NCBI GenBank assembly: GCA_003695675.1
Contig: RFIA01000055.1
Span: 1-33,028, forward strand
Reading direction: 5' to 3'
DNA: 33,028 bases
From: Chloroflexota bacterium
GTDB taxonomy: Bacteria; Chloroflexota; Anaerolineae; Aggregatilineales; Phototrophicaceae
Below the pieces are notes generated by a model. It ran no database searches and was not told the DNA's origin. It was given only the letters and a program-made list of their open reading frames with translations. Below are positions 8,331 to 19,745 of this stretch, in pieces; position 1 is the first letter of the stretch; each line of letters starts with the position of its first letter. Position numbers and translations under genes: made by a program.

Positions 8331-9506
8331 ATGTTTCATCTAACACAACAGATTGCGCTGCAACAACTTGATGAACTCGGAAAAGAAATACGGCTCGTTA
8401 TAGCACACCCCAACTATTATTCTCAGCATTTGTTGCTAGACCATGCAATACAGGGGAGCAATACGATATATATTCGTTTTGATGGCGCAGAGCTGGATTA
8501 TGATACGCTGTGTTCACAATTTGAGCAAGCTGTTATGACCCAAACTGGCACGCAAAAACTTGCGTCTGCTACCATTGTTCTCGACGAATGCGACCGGGCA
8601 GAAAGTGAAGCGTTCGATAAATTTCTCATCGAAATCGCCAACCACACTGGCATTGAGCGGATCTATGTCATTGGTCGGGCAATGCCGGGTTGTGTCATGC
8701 ACAATGGGTTGCGAGAGCAAACCCGTGTCATCCCTAGCGAGGCCGAATTAATGCTATGGGATTATACGCAGCGCGACGAAGACATGAAATTACTCGAAGT
8801 TCGTGCGCTTGGCGCTGGGCGCGTTTTGCTTGATGGACAAGAGATTGCTGGTTGGGATGGCGCTCTACCGTGCGCATTATTTCATTATCTGGTTGACCGC
8901 GGCATGGTCACACGAAGTGAAATCTTTGAAACATTTTGGCCGAATTTGTCCACCCGTGAAGCGACCAACGTTTTCCACGTCACTAAGCGCAAAATAAGCG
9001 AAGTGTTGGGCACCGACCTGACAGTCTATCGTTCGGGCTTTTATCATCTATCACCACACATCCAACTCAGCTATGATGTCGCACTCTTTTCAGAACTCAT
9101 TCAGAACAGCGCTGTCGCACCGCTAGACGAGCGAATTGCCCTGCTGCAACGTGCCCAAACCCTATATCGTGGGGACTTCTTGAGCAAGCTAGACATGGCA
9201 TGGGTCATCCGGCGGAGAGAGGGGATTCTACAAACCTATACCGAAGGTGTGACAAGCCTTGCAAAAGCGATGAGCGAAATCGGACAATATGACAAAGCGC
9301 TGAGCTTGTATCTGCAAGCATCGTCGACAAATCCGGCTCGTGAAGACATCACTCGCGAAATTATGTATCTCTATCAACAGCTACAATTGCCGGATGCCGC
9401 GCTAAAAGTTTACGAAAGACTAACCACACAACTTCAAGAAACACTTGGTGTCATGCCCGCGCCAGAAACCCGTGAGCTGGCCGAGACAATAATAAATCAG
9501 AGATAA
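8331..9506 (+). CDS. BTAD (SARP-type) transcriptional regulator with degenerate ATPase-like N-terminus
   Basis: 391 residues from ATG 8331, chosen because GAGG (8319-8322) lies 8 nt before it. ATG 8310 and TTG 8286 are in frame but lack spaced ribosome sites. The N-terminal roughly 150 residues resemble the start of a STAND/AAA-type ATPase. A beta strand (IRLVIAH) is followed by NYYSQHLLL where a P-loop would be, and TIVLDECD looks like a Walker B. No GxxxxGKT is present. Residues from about 155 form a winged helix (LEVRALGAGRVLLDGQ..., RSEIFETFWPNL). After it comes an all-helical BTAD/TPR-like domain (about 255-385) ending in LQETLGVMPAPETREL. It should be a DNA-binding activator; its targets are unknown. 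The next gene on the same strand, a glycosyltransferase, is a possible one. Confidence 0.85.
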   Translation: MFHLTQQIALQQLDELGKEIRLVIAHPNYYSQHLLLDHAIQGSNTIYIRFDGAELDYDTLCSQFEQAVMTQTGTQKLASATIVLDECDRAESEAFDKFLIEIANHTGIERIYVIGRAMPGCVMHNGLREQTRVIPSEAELMLWDYTQRDEDMKLLEVRALGAGRVLLDGQEIAGWDGALPCALFHYLVDRGMVTRSEIFETFWPNLSTREATNVFHVTKRKISEVLGTDLTVYRSGFYHLSPHIQLSYDVALFSELIQNSAVAPLDERIALLQRAQTLYRGDFLSKLDMAWVIRRREGILQTYTEGVTSLAKAMSEIGQYDKALSLYLQASSTNPAREDITREIMYLYQQLQLPDAALKVYERLTTQLQETLGVMPAPETRELAETIINQR

Positions 9507-9566
9507 ACGCTATCGTAAAATCCTGTACAATCAACGTCATCTCTAAACGAGGTGGCGTTTTTGTTT

Positions 9567-10673
9567 ATGATGACTCTCAACATCTTGCTCATTGAACCCT
9601 ACTATGGCGGTAGTCATCAAGCGTGGGCGGACGGATACGCCCGCCACTCTAGGCATAATGTCACGCTACTCACACTACCGGCGCAATTCTGGAAGTGGCG
9701 TATGCAAGGCGGCGCGGTGACAATCGCCCGATTATTCAATGCGTATAACATACAACCGGATGTCATCCTCGTGTCAGACATGATGGATCTCTCAACATTT
9801 CGTGCGCTAACACGCAAGCAGACCTCAGACATACCTTGTGCATTATATTTCCACGAGAATCAACTTGTGTACCCACAAAATTCTCGACAGAAGCATGGAT
9901 GGCAATATGGATTCATCAACTACATTAGTGCGATGGCAGCAGACGCCGTTTACTTCAACAGCGCCTTTCATCAACGCGCATTTTATGATGAACTTCCGAG
10001 GATGCTCAAACATTTTGGCGACTACAATGAACTCGAATCGATGGAGCAACTCAAAGCAAAATCAAGTGTTCTGCCGGTGGGCATCAACCTGAAACGTTAT
10101 GACATCTATCGCCCAAAAACGCGCCCAGCCAATGCCTCCCCACTCATTTTATGGAATCATCGTTGGGAAGAAGACAAAAATCCACGCACATTCTTTCAAG
10201 CATTATATGGACTCATGAATAGCGGGATTGCATTTCGCGTGGCAATTGTCGGGGAGAATTTCCGACAAGAGCCAACTGAGTTTGAAGAAGCAAGACAACG
10301 ACTCGGTGACCGCGTTGTACGCTACGGATTCGTTGAAGAATTCGCCGAATATGCAAGATTATTGTGGCAAGCCGACTACATCATCAGCACAGCATATCAA
10401 GATTTCTTCGGCATTTCTGTTGCTGAAGCGATTTATTGTGGTTGCATACCCATACTGCCGGGACGTCTGAATTATCCGGCATTGATGCCAGAAGCATATC
10501 ACGACGATTGTCTGTATCGTGGCAATGCTCTGCAACCGTTACTCATAAAACATTTAACAGGCGACATTGCAGTGGATACCATCCCACTGCAACGCTTCAT
10601 CAGCCAATTTGAATGGCAGCACATCGCCCCACAATATGACGCGGCATTCAGTCAACTCATTCAGACGCGATGA
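9567..10673 (+). CDS. DUF3524-type glycosyltransferase, QTMAN-like (tRNA-queuosine mannosyltransferase family)
   Basis: 368 residues from ATG 9567. In-frame GTG 9552 and TTG 9561 are alternative starts; a GAGG lies at 9549-9552. The N-terminus [18 protein letters not shown], the [10 protein letters not shown] motif, [12 protein letters not shown] at mid-protein and [15 protein letters not shown] near the end mark the DUF3524/GTDC1 family, a GT4-like Rossmann glycosyltransferase. The animal member mannosylates queuosine in tRNA-Asp. What the bacterial members do is less certain. There is no signal peptide, so it acts in the cytosol. No queuosine biosynthesis gene is nearby, and the upstream neighbour is a BTAD regulator. 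Its last 17 bp overlap the 3' end of gyrA on the opposite strand. Confidence 0.85.
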   Translation: MMTLNILLIEPYYGGSHQAWADGYARHSRHNVTLLTLPAQFWKWRMQGGAVTIARLFNAYNIQPDVILVSDMMDLSTFRALTRKQTSDIPCALYFHENQLVYPQNSRQKHGWQYGFINYISAMAADAVYFNSAFHQRAFYDELPRMLKHFGDYNELESMEQLKAKSSVLPVGINLKRYDIYRPKTRPANASPLILWNHRWEEDKNPRTFFQALYGLMNSGIAFRVAIVGENFRQEPTEFEEARQRLGDRVVRYGFVEEFAEYARLLWQADYIISTAYQDFFGISVAEAIYCGCIPILPGRLNYPALMPEAYHDDCLYRGNALQPLLIKHLTGDIAVDTIPLQRFISQFEWQHIAPQYDAAFSQLIQTR

Positions 10674-13107
10674 GACGCTCTTGATAATGAACGACGCCGA
10701 CAACACGTTCTTTGTCGCGCAGCGAGATCACATAATCGCCACCGTTCCGCCCACGTACAACTTGTGGCGCAAGCCCGATTCGCATATATTTCGGTTTATT
10801 CTTATTGGTCAACACGACGATGTTGTCATCAAGGCGACCTATCGCCGCCGCCGCAACCTCAAGACTGCCTGCCGGAAGCCGCATGGTAATCACACCACTA
10901 CCGGCGCGTCCTTGCGTCGGATATTCATCAACCGATGAAGTTTTGGCCACGCCATCGTCGGTAATCGACCAAACATGTTGATGCGGCACGACTACAAATG
11001 CGCCGACAACCCGGTCACGTTGACCCAGCAATTTGACACCACGCATCCCACCAGAAGGCAATCCGGTTGGACGCACATCATTTTCCGAAAATCGTATGGC
11101 CTGCCCTTGAGCAGTGGTGAGCAAAATTTCATCTTCGCCCGTCGTATAAAAAACCCACCCAAGTCGGTCACCCTTGCCGACATTCATCACTTTGAAGGCA
11201 TCGGAACGCATACCCGGCAAATCTTCCAAACGTATACGTTTGACTTGTGCACCTTCAGTCGCGAGGAACAGATAGCCGGATTCAAGGTCGGGCGGCAAAC
11301 TCAAAACGGCGACGATTTCTTCTTTCAGCGCCAATGCACAAAATTCACTAAATGGTTGCCCGTGTGCTGGGTCATTGATTTGTGGCAACAATTGAATCGG
11401 TATCGTCGCACATTGTCCCTTGGCGGTGAACAGATACAAAGTATGTGTACTGTTGCTTTCAAGAATGAAGCGCGGTGGCTCTTTCACATCAGTCGTGACT
11501 GTTGGCCGAGTATTATCGAGTGTTCGCCCAAGATTGCCTTTCACTGTGAGGGTAACCCATGTATCTTCTGCCGGTGTCAACAGACTGTCGGCATCAACTT
11601 TGCCCGCTACTGAGTCGGCAATGATAGTGCGTCGCCGGTCGGCATACGTCTCGCGAATCGCTGCGAGTTCTTCCGCAACGACAGTTCGCATTTTCTTCTG
11701 GCTTTTGAGCAAACCCTCAAGAAATTTGATGAGTTTGACTTTCTCAGCATGTTCGTCTTCGATTTTTTTGCGTTCTAATGCGGCCAAACGACGCAATTGC
11801 ATATCCAGAATCGCTTGCGCTTGAATTTCTGTAATTTTGAGCGTCTTGCGCAAATTATTGCGTGCCGTCTCCACCGTGCGTGATTTACGAATCAGTGCGA
11901 CGACAGCATCGAGATTGTCAAGCGCCGCTAATAAGCCTTCGAGAATATGCAAACGTGCCCGCGCCTTTTCGAGATCAAATTCGCTACGTCGGCGGACAAC
12001 TTCAAGGCGGTGGTCAAGAAAAACGCGCAGCGCTTGCTTGAGGGATAACAAACGCGGCTCCCCATTAACCAACGCAAGCATGATGATGCTGAATGTATCT
12101 TGCAATGGAGTCAACCGGAACAAATCATTGAGCACTTGTGTAGGGTCTGCCCCGCGTTGCAACTCGATAACAAGGCGTAAGCCCTGCCGATCCGTTTCGT
12201 CGCGCAGATCGGCTAATCCTTCAAGTTTGCCATCACGCACGAGATTGGCAATCCGTTCAATTAAAGCACTTTTGTTCGTTTGATAAGGCAATTCACTGAC
12301 GATGATACGCGACTTGCCGCGCCCCATATCTTCGATATGCACCTTCGCACGCACGGTGATTTTGCCACGCCCACTCACATAAGCGGCTGCCAGCGTATCT
12401 TCACCCTCGTCAGCACTATCTTTATGACGATAAATGACACCACCAGTTGGGAAGTCCGGCCCTTTGATGAATTGCATCAAATCATGCACCGTGATGTCAT
12501 CGTACTTCGTCCATTTGCCGAGCATATAAATCAACGCATCACAGACTTCACTCAAATTATGTGGCGGCACGCTTGTGGACATACCAACCGCAATGCCAGA
12601 CGCCCCATTAATCAGCAGATTAGGAATATTCGCAGGCAGGACAGCCGGTTCAGTCAAACTGCCGTCGAAATTATCGACAAAATCGACAGTGTCTTTATCA
12701 ATATCGACGAGCAATTCTTCACCAATTTGCGCCATGCGTGCTTCGGTATATCGCATGGCAGCAGCGTTATCTCCATCGATACTACCAAAATTCCCTTGCC
12801 CATCGACAAGCGTATAACGCAGCGAGAAATCCTGAGCAAGACGCACCATGGTTTCATAGACTGCCGCGTCGCCATGTGGATGATATTTGCCGAGCACTTC
12901 ACCAACAATGCGGGCACTCTTCTTATAATCGCCGCCAGCGCGAATGCCCATCGCGTGCATGGCATACAAAATCCGCCGATGCACAGGCTTCAAGCCATCC
13001 CGCGCATCCGGTAGAGCACGCGCTACAATGACACTCATGGCATAGTCGAGATATGCTTCGCGCATTTCCTCGTCAATATTAACCTGCCGAATAGAATTAA
13101 CGGCCAT
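10657..13107 (-). CDS. gyrA: DNA gyrase subunit A (type IIA topoisomerase A subunit)
   Basis: 816 residues from ATG 13107, which has GAGGA five bases before it and begins conserved GyrA sequence. This is the breakage-reunion subunit, which with GyrB supercoils DNA using [25 protein letters not shown] and the catalytic tyrosine Y120 in [12 protein letters not shown] are present. The C-terminal half forms the six-bladed beta-pinwheel. The equivalents of E. coli Ser83 and Asp87 are Ala81 and Glu85. I cannot find the classical GyrA-box (QRRGGKG-like) in the first blade; the nearest is TQGRAGSG in a late blade. ParC is therefore an alternative call. gyrB is not adjacent. The gene has its own promoter and overlaps the glycosyltransferase tail to tail. 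Confidence 0.9.
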   Translation of the reverse strand: MAVNSIRQVNIDEEMREAYLDYAMSVIVARALPDARDGLKPVHRRILYAMHAMGIRAGGDYKKSARIVGEVLGKYHPHGDAAVYETMVRLAQDFSLRYTLVDGQGNFGSIDGDNAAAMRYTEARMAQIGEELLVDIDKDTVDFVDNFDGSLTEPAVLPANIPNLLINGASGIAVGMSTSVPPHNLSEVCDALIYMLGKWTKYDDITVHDLMQFIKGPDFPTGGVIYRHKDSADEGEDTLAAAYVSGRGKITVRAKVHIEDMGRGKSRIIVSELPYQTNKSALIERIANLVRDGKLEGLADLRDETDRQGLRLVIELQRGADPTQVLNDLFRLTPLQDTFSIIMLALVNGEPRLLSLKQALRVFLDHRLEVVRRRSEFDLEKARARLHILEGLLAALDNLDAVVALIRKSRTVETARNNLRKTLKITEIQAQAILDMQLRRLAALERKKIEDEHAEKVKLIKFLEGLLKSQKKMRTVVAEELAAIRETYADRRRTIIADSVAGKVDADSLLTPAEDTWVTLTVKGNLGRTLDNTRPTVTTDVKEPPRFILESNSTHTLYLFTAKGQCATIPIQLLPQINDPAHGQPFSEFCALALKEEIVAVLSLPPDLESGYLFLATEGAQVKRIRLEDLPGMRSDAFKVMNVGKGDRLGWVFYTTGEDEILLTTAQGQAIRFSENDVRPTGLPSGGMRGVKLLGQRDRVVGAFVVVPHQHVWSITDDGVAKTSSVDEYPTQGRAGSGVITMRLPAGSLEVAAAAIGRLDDNIVVLTNKNKPKYMRIGLAPQVVRGRNGGDYVISLRDKERVVGVVHYQERLIASE

Positions 13108-13219
13108 AGCATCCTCATCAATTTGCAACAGGGTAAACAAACAGCAGCAAATTCATGCTGTACAATTTCCTTCAGGGTGCCATCCGGCATCAAGCCAAAC
13201 AACAGAACATCCGTTCCTC

Positions 13220-13228
13220 ATTATACCA
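13220..13228 (-). promoter_or_regulatory. Extended -10 promoter of gyrA
   Basis: The minus strand reads TGG-TATAAT. Transcription would begin near 13213, giving a leader of roughly 100 nt before ATG 13107. No convincing -35 is seen. Confidence 0.6.
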
Positions 13229-13291
13229 CGATCTTTTAATCTACGCTTTATCTACGCAACGTGGATTCCTATAGTGTGGGATCAGCAATTA

Positions 13292-13300
13292 TGGTACTAT
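13292..13300 (+). promoter_or_regulatory. Extended -10 promoter, probably giving a leaderless mRNA
   Basis: TGG-TACTAT ends 7 nt before ATG 13308, so transcription should start at or next to the start codon. No Shine-Dalgarno sequence is present in the short gap, as expected for a leaderless message. There is no strong -35. Confidence 0.5.
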
Positions 13301-13307
13301 CAAAATC

Positions 13308-14774
13308 ATGACGACACTCAAGCATATTCACCAACAATCTAGCTGGATCATTTTACTGCTCATTCTGGGGGCGTGCAGTTCGCAAACACCGATTCCTATT
13401 TTTGTAACGGCCACGCCCGATCCCCCTCAAACGCCTTCAAGCACACCGATAGTAGTCGCGCAGGCGGCATCACCCGAAGCCGATCTCGGCATTCTCACAG
13501 ACGATGCCGATGATAACACACAGGCTACACCTACGAGGAGCACATTTCTCGGCCCGGTTGTCGGCCCGAATTACACCCCACCACCCTCATTCACACCGCG
13601 CCCAACAGCAACCGGACAACCAACCGATACGGCAACACCCGGCCCTTCACCCACACCCCAACCGCGCGCGACACGAGTCGGGCCACAACCAACCGTGCTC
13701 CCGAATCTTGATGGCAGTCAACTCGGCATACAGGTACATTCGCTCATTGAGCAAGATACATGGCGCGAGATGATGCGCCGTGTCGAACAACTGCATATTG
13801 GCTGGGTCAAGGTACAGGTTGATTGGCGATTGATCCAACCCAATGGGCCAAACGATGTTGGCGAAGATTTCCGCCGTCTTGAATTATTCCTTGAAGACGC
13901 CAATCAACGCGGGCTTAAGGTACTCATCAGCGTCGCCAAAGCGCCGGATTGGGCGCGGTCAGTTCATGAAGAAGCTGGCCCGCCAGACAACCCGCAAGAC
14001 CTCGCCAACTTTGTCAATCTCATGTTATTGGAATTTGGCGAAATCATCAATGCAATTGAGGTATGGAATGAGCCAAATCTCCTACGTGAATGGCGCGGCC
14101 CCAATCCACCAAGCGGTAGCGATTATATGCGATATTTCCGCGCCGTCTACGAGACAACCCGCGCTTATTCGCCGTCCATCACAGTGATTACAGCCGGTTT
14201 AGCGCCGACGGGCAATAACGCTCCTTTTTCGGTCGACGACCGAGACTATCTGCAACAGATGTATAATGCCGGTCTTGCGCAATTCACCGACATCGCTGTC
14301 GGCGTGCATCCGTTTAGTTGGGGCAATCCACCCGATGTCCGTTGTTGCAATGCCGTTGAGGGGCAGGGTTGGGACGACGACCCACATTTCTTCTTCTCGC
14401 ACACTGTTGAAGATTACCGCAATATTATGAATGCCAATGGACATGGCGGGGTACAAATGTGGTTCACCGAATTTGGATGGGCGACATGGGATGAATTCCC
14501 CGGCGAAGCGCCCGAAGTATGGATGACGTACACAGACAAATGGGCGCAAGGGAACAACACGCTTCGCGCTATTCAAATCGGTCAGTCACGCAGCGACATC
14601 GGCACCATGATATTGTGGAATTTGAACTTTGGCATCTTGCCCGGCCTCATCGAAAATCGCGACGAACGCGCAGCTTACAGTTTGCTCACACCACTCAACC
14701 CACTTGAACGGCCTTTATTCTGGATGCTATTCGACGCCACCCAAGCCGATGTTCAACTCGACCGTTACGACTAA
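13308..14774 (+). CDS. Lipoprotein glycoside hydrolase, clan GH-A type
   Basis: 488 residues. A lipoprotein signal ends in lipobox LGAC with the lipidated Cys at residue 23. A Thr/Pro/Ser-rich linker of roughly 110 residues (about 24-133) holds the enzyme away from the membrane. The remainder is a (beta/alpha)8-barrel of the GH5/GH39-like group, whose members hydrolyse glycosidic bonds. The acid/base is probably E255 in IEVWNEPN and the nucleophile E388 in MWFTEFGWATW; spacing and motifs fit a retaining clan GH-A enzyme. Substrate cannot be told from sequence. A CC pair (346-347) lies on a loop near the active site. The gene is convergent with rpoC, and a shared bidirectional terminator lies between them. 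Confidence 0.85.
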   Translation: MTTLKHIHQQSSWIILLLILGACSSQTPIPIFVTATPDPPQTPSSTPIVVAQAASPEADLGILTDDADDNTQATPTRSTFLGPVVGPNYTPPPSFTPRPTATGQPTDTATPGPSPTPQPRATRVGPQPTVLPNLDGSQLGIQVHSLIEQDTWREMMRRVEQLHIGWVKVQVDWRLIQPNGPNDVGEDFRRLELFLEDANQRGLKVLISVAKAPDWARSVHEEAGPPDNPQDLANFVNLMLLEFGEIINAIEVWNEPNLLREWRGPNPPSGSDYMRYFRAVYETTRAYSPSITVITAGLAPTGNNAPFSVDDRDYLQQMYNAGLAQFTDIAVGVHPFSWGNPPDVRCCNAVEGQGWDDDPHFFFSHTVEDYRNIMNANGHGGVQMWFTEFGWATWDEFPGEAPEVWMTYTDKWAQGNNTLRAIQIGQSRSDIGTMILWNLNFGILPGLIENRDERAAYSLLTPLNPLERPLFWMLFDATQADVQLDRYD

Positions 14775-14808
14775 CAACCAACCATCACTCGTGAATTGCT
14801 ATCAGAAC

Positions 14809-14840
14809 AAAAAGCGCAGGGTATGCAACCCCGCGCTTTT
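14809..14840. terminator. Bidirectional intrinsic terminator between the glycoside hydrolase and rpoC
   Basis: AAAAGCGC (14810-14817) pairs with GCGCTTTT (14833-14840), and an inner GGG/CCC extends the stem past one mismatch. A tails flank the left side and T tails the right, so it can stop transcription both ways. Confidence 0.85.
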
Positions 14841-14863
14841 ATCGTTACTATTGGGCATGCCAA

Positions 14864-17800
14864 CTATACATTGACATTCACATCTTCTTCAACACCGTCT
14901 AGGTCGTCGTAACCATTCTGGCTACTGTCCAGCGCCCCCTGCGCCTCGAGCGTAATATTCGGCGCCGTCAACTCGCGGTCTTGATAGGTGTGGAAACCTG
15001 TGCCCGCAGGGATGAGCTTCCCAATGATGACGTTCTCCTTGAGGCCATAGAGATGATCGATCTTGCCCTCAATGGCCGCACCGGCCAAGACTTTGATTGT
15101 GTGCTGGAAGCTCGACGCTGACAGGAAACTGTCTGTTGTTAGCGCAGCTTTCGTGATACCCAGCAACACCGGCACACCCGATGCAGGCTCACGCCCTTCA
15201 GAGATCAAACGCTCATTCAATCCAAGCAACCGCAAACGGTCAACCAATTCACCGGGCAAATATTCGCTGTCCCCGCCACGAGTGATTTGAACTTTAGAAA
15301 GCATCTTCCGAATAATGATCTCGAAGTGTTTGTCCGAGATATTTACCCCTTGATTGCGGTAAACTTTCTGCACTTCAGAGAGCAAGTAAAGTTCGGCTGC
15401 TTCAGTTCCCAGAATGCGCAAGATGCGATGTGGATTCTGAGCACCCTCGGTCAATTGTTGACCCGGGTAAACCTCTGCGCCATCATACACTTCGGGAACA
15501 AGACGCGCATTGGATGGAATTTCATATTCCATCTCATCGCGACGCTCATAGCGAATATACAAGGTACGCTTTCGCTTGCCTTCGATATGAACAGTGCCCA
15601 TCATGCGTGCAACGATTTGCTCCTCACCATCGGGCGATTGTGCTAGCACATCATTCTCATTGATTTCTTGATCTTCCTCGACGAGCAATTCCCACTTGGG
15701 TGGAATTTGATGCTCCTCATTAAAGACCTCGCTGTCAATGACCGTTGCAATGCGAACACCTTCTCGTTTCGTCAGGCGAATCACACCACCAATATCGGTC
15801 ATAACGGCCTCGCCCTTAGGTTTCTTGCGAGCTTCAAATAATTCTTCCACACGTGGCAAACCACTCGTGATGTCACCACTCGCCTGTGCCGTACCCCCCG
15901 TATGGAAAGTGCGCAATGTCAGTTGTGTGCCGGGTTCGCCAATTGACTGCGCAGCAACAATGCCGACAGCAGAGCCAATGCTCACCATGTCACCACGACC
16001 AAGATCACGGCCATAACATAACGCGCAGATACCATGAATGAGAGAACAGGTAAGCGGCGAACGCACACTGACAGATTCAATCGCGCTGTGTTGGATGGTT
16101 TCGGCGATTTCCTCGTTAATCATCTCATTGCGTCGGACGAGTATCTCGCCCGTTTCGGGTTCAATGATATCGCGTGCTGCGCAACGCCCTATGATACGTT
16201 CATACAATGATTGACCGGCCACGTCATCGGTGCGACGCACCTCAAGGCCTTTTTCAGTGCCACAATCCCAGCGATTGACAATCACATCCTGCGCCACATC
16301 GACAAGACGTCGGGTCAAATAACCAGCGTCCGCAGTGCGCAACGCGGTGTCGGCAAGGCCTTTACGAGCGCCATGTGTCGAGATGAAGTATTCGAGTGCC
16401 GTCAGACCCTCGCGGAAGTGGCTACGAATCGGCAAATCAATGATACGACCGGACGGATCGGCCATCAAACCACGCATCCCAGCAAGCTGAGTGATCGGGC
16501 CAAAGCCGCCTTTCGTGGAACCAGAAAGCGCCATAATCGCAATCGGGCCATACGGATCAAGCGAATCGCGAATGAGATCCTGCAAATGATCTTTCGCACT
16601 ATTCCATTCATCAATAGTGATTTGATAACGTTCTTCCTCAGTCAACAGACCACGACGAAAGTCACGCTCAGCACGATCAACCACCGCTTCGGCCTGCGCA
16701 AGGACATCGGGACGTTCGTCTGGGCTGGTCAAGTCCGCCACAGCGATTGTTGTGCCCGAAATGGTCGCATAATGAAAACCAAGATTCTTGATTTGGTCGA
16801 CCACCTCAGTCGTGCGGTCTGGCCCAATGCGTTGATAGGCGCGGGCAACAAGCTCTTGCAAACCTTTTTTATCGAGTGTTTGCTGCACAAATCGCATTTC
16901 ATCCGGCAAGATACGATTAAATAACGCCCGACCAACTGTTGTGATTTCTGGTTCCTCAAGCGGGCCATAAGTCTCGTTATCATAGTAATTGCCGAGCAAA
17001 ATCGGTGTATGCAAATTGACTTCGCCGAGACCATACAGATACTCGACTTCATCCATATCAACCACCATACGCCGTTCATGGAGGTTCGATAGCTCAAGCG
17101 CTTCGTCAAGCTCAGGATTCTCTAGCATGAGCTTGCGCATCTCATAACCATTTGCGAGCAAACAATCAACCTCGCCTTCAAGCACGGCGCGAATTGTCCG
17201 ATCAACAGCAGATTCGACAACCCGTTCTCGCCCACTTTCATCTTCTTCAACAACATCGTAGAAGACAACCTTAGCCGGCACATCTCGATTGATGGTGTAG
17301 TAATATCCATTCGACCGAAAGGCGATACCGACTTTGTTGTTGCCGTCATAAATCGCATTTATGCTGCGAAATTCGTCGGCACGGTCTTTACGGGTGACAA
17401 CCTCTACGGTCGGATCCATCGTCAGATAATAATTGCCGAGCACCATATCTTTCGAGGGGCCAACCACTGGTTGACCATCCGCAGGTTTAAGCAAGTTGCG
17501 TGTACTCAACATCAACTCGCGTGCTTCTTCAACCGCCTTTTGACTCAATGGCACATGCACCGCCATTTGATCGCCATCGAAATCTGCATTAAAGGCCGAA
17601 CAAACAAGCGGGTGAATCTGAATCGCCTTACCTTCAACGAGTTGCGGTTCAAAAGCTTGAATGCCGAGTCGGTGCAATGTCGGCGCACGATTAAGCAGTA
17701 CGGGGCGTTCTTTAATCACTTCTTCGAGCACTTCCCAAACTTCGGGCTTCTCACGTTCAATGATGCGCTTCGCACCTTTGACATTGCTGGCATAGTTATA

Positions 17801-19462
17801 CCGGACGAGACGACTGATAACGAATGGGCGATACAATTCAAGCGCCATCGTCTTCGGCAGCCCGCACTGATGCAACTTGAGCTTCGGCCCAATAACAATG
17901 ACCGAACGTCCCGAATAATCTACACGTTTACCAAGCAGATTGCGGCGGAAACGCCCCTTCTTGCCCTTAAGCATATCGCTCAACGATTTGAGTTCGCGCC
18001 GTCCACGACGACTAAGCGCTTTACCGCGCTGGCTATTGTCGATTAGACTATCGACAGCCTCTTGCAACATACGCTTTTCATTGCGCACGATGACGTCGGG
18101 CGCGCCGAGTTCCAGCAAATGTTTGAGACGATTATTGCGGTTGATGACACGACGATAAAGATCGTTGAGATCGCTCGTCGCAAAACGCCCCCCATCAAGT
18201 TGCACCATCGGGCGCAAGTCTGGCGGAATGACCGGCAGCACTGTGAGAATCATCCACTCGGGTCTATTCTCACTTTTGCGCAAACTTTCAACAACGCGCA
18301 GGCGTTTTGTCGCTTTCTTTTTGCGTTGTTTGGAGCGCGTATTGCGAACTTCGTGCCACAACTCGGCAGCAAGTTTGTCAAGATCGAGTTCAGCAAGAAT
18401 ATCGTAGAAAGCCTCGGCGCCCATGCTGGCCTGAAAGACTTGGCCATATTTACTCTTGAGTTCGCGATAGCGCGATTCTGGCAAAAATTGCAACACCTTC
18501 AAATCTTGCAATTCGGCACGCGCGCGGTCAGCACTTTGACGAATAGCCGCCAAGCGATCATCCAACTCCGTTTGTTGCCCTTCAATCGCTTCGGCAGCAT
18601 CGCCTTTGACCATATTCATTTCGGCATCAAGACGCTGCAATTCTTCTTGCCGCAGGGCTTCCGTTTCGTCTTGCAACAAATTGAGATGATCGTTCGCCGC
18701 CGCTTGAATCAAAGCAATATGATCGTTTGTGACTGTCTCAGATTTAGCAACAATGACGCGATCAGCTTCTTCAAATTTGATGTCTGCCTCAGCCTTTTGC
18801 CCTAAAAGACTTTCGACAAGCTCTTGAATCGACTGCGCCTGTCGCATCAACTCATCACTCGTTCGAGCAAGTTCATCGTCAAAGCGTTGATTGATTTCGT
18901 TGACACGCTGCTGATATTCGTCAAGCGCACTATCACGTTCTTCACGAACAGCATCTATCTGTTCCTGAGTATCGCCACCATAGGCAGCTTCTTTTTGTGC
19001 CAATTCACGCTCAATACGTCCCAAAGCCTTCTGACGAGCATCTTCGTCAATATGCGTGATGACATATTGTGCAAAATACAAAACACGATCAAGATTGCGT
19101 CGGCTGATGTCGAGCAAGAGGCCGAGATAACTCGGCACGCGACGGGTGTACCATACATGCGCAACCGGCGCCGCAAGCTCTATATGCCCCATACGTTCAC
19201 GGCGAACTGAAGACCGGGTAACTTCGACACCGCACTTGTCACAAATAATGCCGCGATAGCGTACATTTTTATACTTGCCGCAATAGCATTGCCAATCTTT
19301 AGTTGGCCCAAAAATCGCCTCACAAAACAGACCATCCTTTTCAGGACGCAAACGACGGTAATTGATCGTCTCAGGCTTTGTGACTTCGCCATACGACCAT
19401 GACCGAATCTGCTCAGGTGAGGCCAAACTGATGCGCAGTGCGCTAAATTCCTTCGCCTCCAA
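14864..19462 (-). CDS. rpoC: DNA-directed RNA polymerase subunit beta'
   Basis: 1532 residues, the catalytic large subunit of RNA polymerase. Zinc ribbon 1 uses C59, C61, C74 and C77. The active-site loop NADFDGDQM is at 625-633 (three Mg-binding Asp). The second zinc site has C in WDCGT plus [11 protein letters not shown], followed by the bridge-helix and trigger-loop region [18 protein letters not shown]. The stretch from about 140 to 330 is an extra, very charged, heptad-like helical insertion placed between the zinc ribbon and the clamp core. It makes the active site about 165 residues further along than in E. coli. The start is TTG 19462, with GAGGAGG 8 nt upstream. rpoB is not adjacent on either side, which is unusual. 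Confidence 0.97.
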   Translation of the reverse strand: MEAKEFSALRISLASPEQIRSWSYGEVTKPETINYRRLRPEKDGLFCEAIFGPTKDWQCYCGKYKNVRYRGIICDKCGVEVTRSSVRRERMGHIELAAPVAHVWYTRRVPSYLGLLLDISRRNLDRVLYFAQYVITHIDEDARQKALGRIERELAQKEAAYGGDTQEQIDAVREERDSALDEYQQRVNEINQRFDDELARTSDELMRQAQSIQELVESLLGQKAEADIKFEEADRVIVAKSETVTNDHIALIQAAANDHLNLLQDETEALRQEELQRLDAEMNMVKGDAAEAIEGQQTELDDRLAAIRQSADRARAELQDLKVLQFLPESRYRELKSKYGQVFQASMGAEAFYDILAELDLDKLAAELWHEVRNTRSKQRKKKATKRLRVVESLRKSENRPEWMILTVLPVIPPDLRPMVQLDGGRFATSDLNDLYRRVINRNNRLKHLLELGAPDVIVRNEKRMLQEAVDSLIDNSQRGKALSRRGRRELKSLSDMLKGKKGRFRRNLLGKRVDYSGRSVIVIGPKLKLHQCGLPKTMALELYRPFVISRLVRYNYASNVKGAKRIIEREKPEVWEVLEEVIKERPVLLNRAPTLHRLGIQAFEPQLVEGKAIQIHPLVCSAFNADFDGDQMAVHVPLSQKAVEEARELMLSTRNLLKPADGQPVVGPSKDMVLGNYYLTMDPTVEVVTRKDRADEFRSINAIYDGNNKVGIAFRSNGYYYTINRDVPAKVVFYDVVEEDESGRERVVESAVDRTIRAVLEGEVDCLLANGYEMRKLMLENPELDEALELSNLHERRMVVDMDEVEYLYGLGEVNLHTPILLGNYYDNETYGPLEEPEITTVGRALFNRILPDEMRFVQQTLDKKGLQELVARAYQRIGPDRTTEVVDQIKNLGFHYATISGTTIAVADLTSPDERPDVLAQAEAVVDRAERDFRRGLLTEEERYQITIDEWNSAKDHLQDLIRDSLDPYGPIAIMALSGSTKGGFGPITQLAGMRGLMADPSGRIIDLPIRSHFREGLTALEYFISTHGARKGLADTALRTADAGYLTRRLVDVAQDVIVNRWDCGTEKGLEVRRTDDVAGQSLYERIIGRCAARDIIEPETGEILVRRNEMINEEIAETIQHSAIESVSVRSPLTCSLIHGICALCYGRDLGRGDMVSIGSAVGIVAAQSIGEPGTQLTLRTFHTGGTAQASGDITSGLPRVEELFEARKKPKGEAVMTDIGGVIRLTKREGVRIATVIDSEVFNEEHQIPPKWELLVEEDQEINENDVLAQSPDGEEQIVARMMGTVHIEGKRKRTLYIRYERRDEMEYEIPSNARLVPEVYDGAEVYPGQQLTEGAQNPHRILRILGTEAAELYLLSEVQKVYRNQGVNISDKHFEIIIRKMLSKVQITRGGDSEYLPGELVDRLRLLGLNERLISEGREPASGVPVLLGITKAALTTDSFLSASSFQHTIKVLAGAAIEGKIDHLYGLKENVIIGKLIPAGTGFHTYQDRELTAPNITLEAQGALDSSQNGYDDLDGVEEDVNVNV

Positions 19463-19470
19463 TGGCGTAA

Positions 19471-19477
19471 CCTCCTC
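19471..19477 (-). promoter_or_regulatory. Strong Shine-Dalgarno site deciding the TTG start of rpoC
   Basis: The minus strand reads GAGGAGG, 8 nt before TTG 19462. No in-frame ATG or GTG with a ribosome site is available, so the TTG start is well supported. Confidence 0.8.
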
Positions 19478-19745
19478 TGCGCTAAATCAAAATTTCAGAA
19501 TATGTAACGGTGAATATTGCCTCTGGAATCAACGACTATACAAGGTACGGGAGTCAAGAAATGTATCAAAGCAAAAACAGCGATGGCCTAGAGACCAGCG
19601 CTTCATGTCTGGTAGATATACATGAAATATGACACATTATTTTGGAATGGCTCCTGAAATCTCAGAGCCAGGGGTTGAGGTTTTGACCTCGACTCGACCG
19701 CCTGGTTACGTCCCAATCAACCCAAACTGCCAGAAGGCGAATCGT

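Noticed and set aside
16211-18805. Several long open frames antisense to rpoC
   Set aside because: They mirror a strongly conserved gene and show no start signals or family motifs.
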